A stretch of DNA of 64,000 nt, taken from the NCBI RefSeq assembly GCF_937616625.2, contig NC_065573.1, positions 17,313,001 through 17,377,000 on the forward strand. Reading direction: 5' to 3'. Below, piece by piece: positions 55,402 to 64,000 of the stretch. This DNA is from Mercurialis annua. Its lineage: Eukaryota > Streptophyta > Magnoliopsida > Malpighiales > Euphorbiaceae. Below the pieces are notes generated by a model. It was given only the letters and a program-made list of their open reading frames with translations. It was not told the DNA's origin and ran no database searches. Both the position numbers and the translations under genes were made by a program. The first letter of the stretch is position 1. Every line of letters starts with the position of its first letter.

Positions 55402-56456
55402 ATTTTTTTAACCCCATTTTATGTGGTAAGGTTTCATTCGTCCAATTTTCACCCAAAAATATAAATCACAAAAAATAAAATTTAATCAATCCACTCTTTA
55501 ATTGTCACGTCAGGCGGTACAAAAAGATGGGTCAAAAGTGTTAGATTATATATCATTACTTTTTTTATAATTATTTTTTACATCTTTGACGTGTCTTATT
55601 TATTACTTTCTAAAATAAAATTTACAGTCGAAAAATTAAAAAAAAAACTCAATATGTATATATTTTCAACTAAATTGACACTCCCTCATATAAACATCAT
55701 CTTTTTTATGCTATTAATTTATCATCACTTACATTTTTTTTAATAATTAAAAAAGAAAAATATTTATGAAAGAAATTGAGTCCAAAATTTCCGGAGAATA
55801 CGTATTTTTAGTCATTGGTTTTTATCATTTAGATTTCCAAATACCATTTTATGGGCACAATTCCTTTCACTGTCAACAATTTAAACATTTTAATCAAACT
55901 TTAAAATCTATGGGCAGAATCCTAAACTTTTATCTTAACTGAAATTTTTTCGACAACATAAATTGATAAATGTCATTTTTCTAAATATAAAAAGTGAATT
56001 AAGTAACCAACTCATTGAGATGTAAACTTGTAGCTCAATTAGCACTAATACAAACCAACTAATAAAGTTTCAACTTTAACACCATTTTTAATTTAGATTT
56101 TAGATTGAAGGTCGTCCAAAGCCTATGAAATCGATTGGAATACAAGATTTCAAAATAAAATTGCTGAGAAAATAATTGTCAACTATCTAAAAAAGCTAAA
56201 ATTTGATAATTTCCCTTGATGATAATATCAGAAACAAATATTAATTGATCTCTAACATGACCTAAAACATGATGATTATATGATATGATTAAATTTGAGA
56301 CCAAACTTCAAATAGAGTTGATCTTAAACATGATTACATATTACGTATCCAAAAACAAAGAAGAATCAAGATCACAGTCTAATACTTATTCAACATATCT
56401 ACAGAATAATTTGATGGATCCATCAATCTTTGTCCTGGTTCCTCCAACCCTAGCTT
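55402..56456. other. AT-rich intergenic DNA
   Basis: No gene or repeat recognised; one plus-strand frame near 56285 has no protein-like features. Confidence 0.35.
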
Positions 56457-56678
56457 CTATACTACTTTTTCTGGGCTGGTTTTAACGATGGCCGTAGTAG
56501 TTTTTGTGGTGGTGCCGTGAAGAACGAGGCTTAAGGGTGCTGACGGGTGGTTAGGACGATGATCATCGTCTGTTTTCTGAATCTGCAGAGGCACAACAGA
56601 GTCGACACGAAGAGATTGTTGGCGAGGGTAGTAGAAATCTGTGGGGAAAAAGTAGAACTGTTGAAGACCAGTTGCCAT
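56457..56678 (-). CDS. Possible small gene of unknown function, 73 codons
   Basis: The minus-strand ORF begins MATGLQQFYFFPTDFYYPRQ and ends in a Thr/Lys-rich tail. The aromatic/Pro-rich start (FFPTDFYYPR) followed by VPLQIQK looks like a small conserved plant protein I have a vague memory of but cannot name. The surroundings are more GC-rich than the intergenic DNA, and the 80 bases upstream are C/T-rich like a leader. There is no signal peptide or membrane segment. It could also be a chance frame or the first exon of a longer gene; the overlapping second frame (56531-56725) looks like its shadow. Confidence 0.4.
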   Translation of the reverse strand: MATGLQQFYFFPTDFYYPRQQSLRVDSVVPLQIQKTDDDHRPNHPSAPLSLVLHGTTTKTTTAIVKTSPEKVV

Positions 56679-56729
56679 TTTTTAATTTCTTTTCTTGTTT
56701 GAAGATCACGGAAGAAAAATTTCAAGAGA

Positions 56730-57919
56730 GAAAAAATTGGCGGAGATAACGAACCACACTATACCAAAAGAGCTTGGTGCTTAGACTAACTAACTAGAGG
56801 AATATTACTCATATTATAGACATGCAATTTTGTATTATATTATTATTTATAAGTTTGATTTGAGGGTGTGAGCTACACAATTGAAAATATAGCTCACTTA
56901 TTCAGATTTATTAAATAATTAATAATTTTTTTGAAAGAACTAATAATTATTGTTTTTAGATTGATAAATGTATGAAAAAATAAGAGCAAAATTACTATAA
57001 ATTTCTTTTATTTGTTATAATTCCCACTTTATTTTTTTCTATTTGAAAGTCAAATGATATGATTTTTTATTTTTATTTTTATCAATAATTTAATCGTTCT
57101 GTGCATCTTTATATTATTATTATAAATTTGATTAGAGGATGTTAGCAATACAATTTAAAATATAGCTAATTTCTTGAGATTTATTAAACAATTAATAATT
57201 TTATAATATATAATGAGATTAATTTTTTGGGACGTTAATATTGAAATTTAAGAAAAGAATGCTTTATAAAGTCTCATCACATTGTTTTCTTGTTCTGCAA
57301 GGATTTTTTTTAGTCATAAGAAAAAAGTCTCCCTATGTGTGCTAGTCTTTTTATTTTTTTCATGAATATGCGTGCTTGTCTTTTCTATGTGCTTTGGAGA
57401 CGATTTTATTCTTGAGAATATTCGTTTTCTTTTTGCAATCAAGGGAAGGTTTTTCTGATGTAGAAAAATTAATTCCGCAATTTTCCAAAACATCTATCGA
57501 GTGAACATGTTTTTTTTTTTTTTAAGAGGGAGCGAACATGTCATTAAACTACAGTTTCATTAGTAGAATTTTAGCTATTAGTTGTACCTTTTGATCATTA
57601 AATTCTTTTAATAAAAGTCTAATTATTTAAAAATCACTCATATTTAATTTTTTTATATTTATATCTGATTTAAGAAATAGTTCATTTGTACTCTTATTTG
57701 GATTTTTATATCTCACCTCTACCATAAATAAAAATTTAATTCATAATATAATTAATTTAAAGATGAAATCATAAAAAACAACTAAATATAAAAAATTATA
57801 TCACATTTTTTCCTATTTTAAAAAATACAAACAAATACTTTGGCTTAAGAAATTTTTAAATAAATTCTAAAATTATATAATTTTTTAATTTTAATAAAAT
57901 AAAATAAATAAATAAACGC
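56730..57919. other. AT-rich intergenic DNA
   Basis: Very A/T-rich with no gene or element ends that I can identify. Confidence 0.35.
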
Positions 57920-59540
57920 TTCTGTCGACAGAGTTCATTGGAACCGCCTGTGAGCAGAGCGGGGTTCGGGGGGCCGCTCGCCCAAACTTATGGCTGACTT
58001 CTCGATCTGGAAATGATTGGAAAAATGGAGTCGCCACCTAGTTCAACTAGGAAATGACTTTTAACCGACTAGATAACGTTCCTAGCCTCCGGTAAAATTA
58101 TCGTGCATTAGAACAAAAACTAGGGTTCGTGGACCTTCCCGAAGCTCTTGTGCTTGACTTATCCGTTACCGGCTTTATTTACTGGACATATTCGTTTTTA
58201 TCTCATCTCAACAGTATATGTAGTTCACAGGATATAAAACCTGTAAATAAACAGGGATGAAAACATTATACATGTTTGACCCGTATATGACTCGATCTGA
58301 ACTGACAGTTGAGGCAAGTAGCAGGTACTCTTAAACATACATCTAATCTTAGAGGTTTCTAGCAAATAGCAAAAGTCTGACTGATCTGGATATTTTACAT
58401 GCACAAACCCTAAACCGGATATAAACGTTTGATTGATTGATTTTTTATGTGAGTCTTAAAAAACCTATACAACTGTTACTATGTTTTCGTGGTAGTCCTA
58501 GGATGTCTAAATGATGGGCTGGATTTGCATTAATGGGCCAATGTTAGGTGATTAGTCATTTAACCGATTATTATTTAATTTGAAATGCTTTTGGAAAGCA
58601 ATAAACAGTGCTAGCATGCTCAGGGATAGTTTGATACACATACAAGGTTAGGAATACTTTTTAACCTCGTTGACTTTGACTGCCTGACACTCGCGCGGGT
58701 TTTGACCATCGGTTTGGTCAGAATGGGCTCTCGGTCAGATCACGAGAATTTTGCGTCTCGTCGATCCGGTTTTACTGGTTTGATCTAGAGTTGATTTCGA
58801 GTTTGTGTTAGCCCGGAATCGGCTCTAGAAGTTGCTGGTTTGCTGGCCTCGGGCTCGTGGGCCCGGTTTATACACTATGTTACATATTTGGACTTCTGGG
58901 TCTGTATTACATCCTGTTTAGTTCGTTACAATATAAAATATTAAAGTACATTGGATTAGCTACGTCTGGGATTCAAACTGACCCTGATTTGAAGTCCGGA
59001 TGGGCCCGGAAACACGTTTTGAAGTTTGGATCACGTTTGGAAGGATCTGGAAAGCGGTTCTGGAGATGCTGATGAACGACGAACACGGCGCCAACTTAAG
59101 TTGCTGGTGCCGACAGGATAAGGTGACGGCGCCGCCGGTTACAGGGGCGGCGGCAGGGTTTTTGACAACAGTTCCGGGATTTTTGTTTTGCTTCGTTCTT
59201 ATTCATTTCAAGTCCGTTTTTCATGTAAAAGTAGTTAAACCCGCATAAAATCGAACAAGGAATCCGAATATGGCATAATCAGAGTGTTTAAAGCTCATTT
59301 AAAAAAATATTTTCTGGGCCTTAAGTACGAATTTTGAGTTTTCATGGCAAAAAGAGTTAAAATCCCATAGAAACATGCATTCTACGAGCTACAAACTAAT
59401 TGGGTTTCTGTATTTGAGCTTAAACATGGTTACTTACAGCAAATTAACATGTCTATCATCGAATTTCATGGCAATTTATTGAAAACACCGAATTGAATAA
59501 TTATAGCAATATTGAAATAAAAAGTAATAAAGCTATCTAA
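57920..59540. repeat. LTR-like or retrotransposon leader sequence, unassigned
   Basis: An abrupt shift to more balanced base composition, with AATGGAGTCGCCACCTAG near 58025, a phrase common in plant LTR retrotransposon LTRs, and no continuous coding. Ends and flanking duplications could not be found. Short frames at 58857-59248 are not protein-like. Confidence 0.35.
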
Positions 59541-59579
59541 ACATGCATCCTAAGCACACAATCACAACAATTATGACAA

Positions 59580-59767
59580 TTATACATATACATATATATA
59601 TATATATATATATGTATACATATATATATGTATACATATGTATACATATATATATATATATATACATATATACATATCTATATACATATACATATATACA
59701 TATCTATATATATATATATATATGTATACATATATATATATATATGTATACATATATATATATATGT

Positions 59768-59802
<35 letters not shown>
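59580..59802. repeat. TA-rich microsatellite with CATATA/TATGTATACA steps
   Basis: About 220 bp of (TA)n broken by regularly recurring ATGTATACAT words, so that much of it is self-complementary. The Tyr/Ile/His repeat frames on both strands are artefacts. Confidence 0.95.
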
Positions 59803-59805
<3 letters not shown>

Positions 59806-59901
59806 AAAATCAAAAGAACAATATTGAGGGTCCTCAGAATTACCGGTTTGAATTCTTGACTCGTTTGTTGGCGAAGTGGATGCGGAATCCAGCTTCGAAT
59901 G

Positions 59902-62187
59902 TGTAATACCCCAAAATATTTTAAGGTAATTAAGTCGTGCCACGTGTCGGGATTTCCGATAAATTAAATTAAGGAGAATTTAATTTAATTATATCGGGAA
60001 TTTAGAATAATTTTTATTAAGTGGATTTACGTGATTTAAGGATATAACTTCGAAAATTAATATAAAATAAATTATAAATCCCGTAATGGATTTTATTTCG
60101 CCAAAGTCCGCGAAATAATTTATAGTATTTGTGGTAAAAGTTTCGAGTCGATCGGAGATCGTTTAAAATTTGGACGCGGATAGGTTATGGACTAAATTGA
60201 AATTTTTGAAAAGTTTCAAGGACCAAAGTGTATTTTAGCCAGGTTATATATAAGATAACCTTCAGAACGAAGGATACAGATCCTTCATTTCATCTTCTTT
60301 TTCTTTCTTTCATTCTCTCGATCGTTCTATACGGTTCCGACGCTCGATTCCGTTTCTCGTCCGTTTCCGACGTTCTATAACTCCAAACGATCGTATTTCG
60401 ACGGGTAATCGCGGTAAGCTTGACGTTTTGCCGTTTCGTTGATTATATTTTGAGTTATATCGATTTAAAGTTTTAGGCCACGAAACGAATATATCGTTTT
60501 AATCGATATTAGGATTGAATTATACTGTTTTGGAGTTAGATTAAGCGTTTGGGGTGTGATTAAGCGTTTTAGGATCGAAAGCGCGTCGGAATAGCGGAAA
60601 TTTGATTCCGGGGCGAGGTTGTGCGGCACGCCCGCGAAGCGGGGCGTGCGCCCGCGTATGACGGCGGCACGCCCGCACAGCGGGGCGTGCGCCCGCATAG
60701 GCGGGCGGTGCGCCCGCATATCATGCGGGGCGTGCGCCCGCATATCATGCGGGCGATGCGCCCGCATATGCGGGGCGTGCGCCCGCATAGGCGGCGACGC
60801 GCCCGCATATACGGGGCGTGCGTCCGCAGCCCGCCCGAGTCGGCGACTCGCCCGCACTGTAATTTTACCGATTGACTCGTGTTAAGAAAAATTTATTATA
60901 CACGCATATCGAGACTTGAGATCAATTAGTACTCGATTAATTATCGATTAATTTGAAACGTTAACCTAACGAGGTTAAACGAGAATTGAACTAGAAGTGA
61001 TATTTTATCCATAAACGAGTCTGATACCGTTATTGGAATAATCACGTGAGAAGCACGACGGTTAATAAAAGTTAAGTGTGTCGAGTCTCGAGTCTAGTGT
61101 CAATCTTAGAATAGGATTCTAATACAAGTCAAATGTTTTAAAATCTGTTTTAGATCCGGCGAGGCAAGAAGCAGCTGGACCAGTAGTTCGGGAAGCTTGA
61201 CGTTCTAAAGCCCCGACGTATTTTTGGATAAGCGTTTTCTGTGAGTTTATACGATTTGCTTTTAAAGTATTTAATTAAGCAATTATTTTATATTGCTTTA
61301 TATTTGAATTGCATGATTTATATATTAAATTTTTAAGTGAGTTGCACATATGCTTGATTTGAAACCAGTATTGATCCGATGGAACGTGCTACCTATTGAG
61401 CGGCAATAGGACTGTGTGATCACCAGTTTTGATTTGATACAGCTGTGAATATGATTAAGTATATGAATTCTGAAGGTAAATGTATGATTATGATACGAGA
61501 GTGAACTCGGTTACAGTGTAACCTGAGCCCCGTATCTAGTGGGTTAAACCCACCACTGGGATTAAGAGAAGTGTCGCGACTGACGTGGTAGAGTGTGAAT
61601 ACTCCCGGGTCGGACCATGGGATAAGTCTTCCTCTGAGTATATACGGTTAACATATTTGAGGATTAGGGTTTCAATCGGATCTTGTACTTGGCTGCATAT
61701 GATTGATTACGACTTTACGTTTTATTTGAATACTTATCAGTAAATGTATGAACTCACTCAGTATATCCCAATATACTGACCCCTCACAGATTTCCTTTCA
61801 GGATAAAGACGCTTTGAAGCAACGGACTTCTATCTTACTTCCAGAAGTCTGTATTTTTGAAAGTATGTAAAGAAACAGTACTTTACTCTTAGAGCTGCAG
61901 TAGATAAGTATTATGGCCAGTCAGCTTGTATGAATAGTTTTCTGTAAATATAACTTTAACGTTTTAAAGTTCTAAACGTTTTACGCTTGCTGCGTTATAT
62001 TATTGTGACTGCCAGAGGATATGTATACCTGGCATGTGTGCTTCTGCATGACACGTGATTGCTTATGTCATGCATAACGTTTGTGTTTTGCGAAAAATTA
62101 TTTTACGTTTTTAGGCTTGCTACGGGTTTCGGAGCAACCACTCCCATTCCCTAGCGCCGGTCTCGGCCCTGAGATTGGGTCGTGACA
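59902..62187 (+). repeat. 5' LTR of a chromovirus-like Ty3/gypsy element
   Basis: 2286 bp, TGTAATACCCC to GGTCGTGACA, followed by a PBS and gag, so it is a true 5' LTR and identifies the family of the solo LTRs at 7086 and 42898. The preceding five bases (GAATG) should be one half of a target duplication. It has a TATA-like TTATATATAAG near 60245, a donor-like GCG/GTAAGC at 60414, a GC-rich tandem array at 60615-60855 and hairpins at 61392-61410 and 61759-61778. An acceptor-like TTTCAG ends at 61801. Confidence 0.92.
60615..60855. repeat. GC-rich minisatellite in the chromovirus LTR
   Basis: About ten imperfect units of 19-24 bp built on GGGGCGTGCGCCCGCAT. Each contains a short inverted repeat (GGGCG..CGCCC), in strong contrast to the AT-rich surroundings. 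Long frames on both strands here (Arg/Ala/His-rich) are composition artefacts. Confidence 0.9.
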
Positions 62188-62191
62188 AAGT

Positions 62192-62203
62192 TGGTATCAG
62201 AGC
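62192..62203 (+). other. Primer binding site (initiator Met tRNA type)
   Basis: TGGTATCAGAGC lies four bases after the 5' LTR, matching the complement of the plant initiator-methionine tRNA 3' end, the usual primer of chromoviruses and many other gypsy elements. The interval 62204-62452 is the untranslated leader. Confidence 0.85.
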
Positions 62204-62452
62204 ATGGTCCAGTTACCATTGCTTGTGTCAGAAGAGTGATTGATTTTTTTCTAGGATTCTACTGCAGCACATAGGACTCAAGTCTTGTCTTTGTTATGTA
62301 TTCATTTGATTTTCAAACTTTCAGCTTTCCCTCTAGGATGTGAGTCTGTCTTACGTGTGTGTTCGCTTGTGATGAGATGCGCGTTTAATACGGTATGTGT
62401 TTGCGATAATATGCGATTATGTGGCTAAGTAACGCTGTTTGTCTTGGTCAGG

Positions 62453-64000
62453 ATGTCTGACCAACGACAAGAAGTAGAGCGAGCTGCCGCTGCAGCACGT
62501 AATGTTATAGAAGGGGCGCATGACGTCCATCCAGAAGCTCAAGATGAGTCTTCTGTTCAGGGAGGAGGTGGTGGCCAAGAGGCCCAGGCGCAGGCACCTG
62601 GAGTGCAAGCGCAAGCCCAGCAACCTAATATTGTGGGTTTTGATCTGAATCAGTTTCTTACTGGAATTGCAGCTATGCAAGCTAATCAGGCTGAGGTGCA
62701 GAATATGCATCGTGAGCAACTACTGCAACAACAGTTGCGTAATGTGGCTTTCACTGATCGAGATATCGTTTTGGCTTATATGCGCCTCAAGCCAACTAAG
62801 TTCGACAGCACAGGCGATGCTCTCGATTTCCTCGAAGAAGTAGAACGTAATGCTCGACGCCTGCAAGCTAATGAGAGACAGACCATCATTATGGTGGAAA
62901 TGTCATTGAAAGGACCTGCGAAAGATTGGTTTCAGCAGCATATTCAGCCAACCATGGATACTATGACCTGGGCTGAATTTGCAAACCACTTTAGGGAATA
63001 CTTTTTACCCTATGCAGTGACGGAGAGTTATCGTAGTCAGTGGTTGACTCTGAGTAGAGGCAATCGGTCTGTGCAAGAGTATGTAACGGAGTTCACCATA
63101 GTGAGTAGGTTTGCATCAGACCTGACTACAGACCCAGTTAGAGTGAACTCAAGGTTTGTAGAGGGTCTAGGAGCTGAATTTGTGAGTCTGACGTCTGATA
63201 TCGGAAGAACCCTAGTGCAATTGATTGATAGCGCTAGGCAGATGGAAGTTTCTCTGATCCGTTTTGGAAGAATTCCTGACCCTTCCAATGTTGCACCTGT
63301 GAGAGATAATACGTTTCGTAGCGTACAGAGTGCGCCTACTCAGTCATATGTTGGGAATTATTCTCGATATACACAACGTCAGCGAGAACGCAAAAGACCT
63401 CGACGCGGAACACGAGTTAGTACCTCAGGCACCGGATTTAGTGCCAGATCGATAAGTGACATGGGAGGTGGAGTTCCTTTATGTTTGAACTGTAATAGGA
63501 GGCACTATGGCGCGTGTTACACTGCTAATGGAGCATGTTTTAACTGTGGTCAACGAGGTCACTTTGCTAAAGACTGTCCGAGGCAGATGCCCCAGGGTTC
63601 GATGACTACAGTAGTACAGCCTTCTTATCAGCAGCAGAGGACTGCACATCAGGCAGCGTCAGGATATGATCAGACAGGGAGTACCTTCACTGGCCAGAGA
63701 GGCCGTGGTTACGCAAATCGAGGAGGCAGAAATGGCGGAGGACGCGGTACTGGTCAGACTTCGCAGGCTGGCGGAAGTCAAGCCAGGGTCTTTGCACTGA
63801 ATCCTCAGGAGGCTCAGGTTTCCAATGCAGTGGTGCAAGGTACCTTTCCTATCGCTTCTCAAGACGCATTAATTTTATTTGATCCGGGCGCTACGCATTC
63901 GTTTGTTTCGCCCAGTTTTGCTAGTAAGTTAGGAGTGCAACCAGCGTACCTTAGGAACCCTTTATCCGTAGCTACCCCAGTTGGCGAAAGTGTGGAAGTT
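62453..64000 (+). CDS. gag-pol: Chromovirus gag-protease polyprotein, open to the window edge
   Basis: 516 codons without a stop from ATG 62453 (MSDQRQEVERAAA) to the edge. After a Gln/Ala/Gly-rich start, the retrotransposon capsid domain spans about residues 100-290 (LKPTKFDSTGDALDFLEEVE, WFQQHIQP, EFANHFREYFLP). Two zinc knuckles follow: an unusual CLNCNRRHYGAC at residue 344 and a classic CFNCGQRGHFAKDC at 362. The protease site at residue 477 reads FDPGATHSF, where most relatives have Ser (or Thr) after the Asp. RT, RNase H, integrase and any chromodomain lie beyond the window. With intact gag this is the youngest-looking retrotransposon here. The Tekay/Del-like lineage is likely from LTR length and the double knuckle. 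Confidence 0.9.
   Translation, partial: MSDQRQEVERAAAAARNVIEGAHDVHPEAQDESSVQGGGGGQEAQAQAPGVQAQAQQPNIVGFDLNQFLTGIAAMQANQAEVQNMHREQLLQQQLRNVAFTDRDIVLAYMRLKPTKFDSTGDALDFLEEVERNARRLQANERQTIIMVEMSLKGPAKDWFQQHIQPTMDTMTWAEFANHFREYFLPYAVTESYRSQWLTLSRGNRSVQEYVTEFTIVSRFASDLTTDPVRVNSRFVEGLGAEFVSLTSDIGRTLVQLIDSARQMEVSLIRFGRIPDPSNVAPVRDNTFRSVQSAPTQSYVGNYSRYTQRQRERKRPRRGTRVSTSGTGFSARSISDMGGGVPLCLNCNRRHYGACYTANGACFNCGQRGHFAKDCPRQMPQGSMTTVVQPSYQQQRTAHQAASGYDQTGSTFTGQRGRGYANRGGRNGGGRGTGQTSQAGGSQARVFALNPQEAQVSNAVVQGTFPIASQDALILFDPGATHSFVSPSFASKLGVQPAYLRNPLSVATPVGESVEV

Noticed and set aside
59543..59943. Tyr/Ile/His-rich frames on both strands
   Set aside because: They are translations of a TA microsatellite.
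60465..60885. Arg/Ala/His-rich frames on both strands
   Set aside because: They are translations of the GC-rich minisatellite in an LTR, with no start context or domain.

Overview
The window is nuclear DNA of a flowering plant, very probably a eudicot. The evidence is an intron-containing GASA/snakin gene, exons of a GPI1/PIG-Q homologue with plant-style splice sites, and a dense load of plant-type transposable elements. These include Athila and chromovirus Ty3/gypsy elements, L1-type LINEs ending in a plant RNase H domain, a CACTA element, Stowaway, Tourist and hAT miniature elements, Helitron ends and a SINE. The species cannot be named from the sequence. Almost all coding capacity belongs to transposons, most of it broken.

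Layout. 1-1763 is one end of a CACTA (En/Spm) element on the minus strand, with the start of its transposase gene and its terminal inverted repeat; it is inserted into a minus-strand LINE (1764-about 4850). From 4983 to about 24930 lies a plus-strand relic of GPI1, a subunit of the enzyme that starts GPI-anchor synthesis. Its exons are split by a Helitron (intron 1), a 2.3-kb solo LTR with a perfect 5-bp target duplication (inside an exon), a 333-bp Stowaway element (inside an exon) and a complete 12.3-kb Athila retrotransposon (11419-23726, in an intron). Small frameshifts and a lost splice acceptor add to the damage. 25-31 kb holds a series of foldback/miniature elements, a diverged LTR and a 1.2-kb inverted repeat. 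31127-35567 is an L1-type LINE whose 5' part is inverted relative to its 3' part between 15-bp target duplications, the signature of twin priming. A second Helitron end closes at 36597.

The one gene that looks intact is the GASA gene at 37507-38952 (four exons, 114 residues, 12 cysteines), with a TATA box and a SINE in its first intron. A possible small gene of 73 codons lies at 56457-56678 on the minus strand. The rest is a 3.5-kb region with terminal-repeat-like ends (39.1-42.6 kb), a second solo LTR (42898-45195), a LINE disrupted by a hAT-type miniature element (45.4-47.8 kb), a 5'-truncated LINE on the minus strand (50.8-54.5 kb), foldback elements, an AT microsatellite, and the 5' LTR and open gag-protease frame of a chromovirus running off the right edge (59902-64000).

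The most interesting signals lie inside the retrotransposons. Three related LTRs share a hairpin with a compensatory base-pair change and a candidate leader intron. The middle of that intron holds GC-rich palindromic repeats that differ completely between copies, and one palindrome type is also found in the unrelated Athila element. Separately, all seven premature in-frame stops of the Athila element are TAG.
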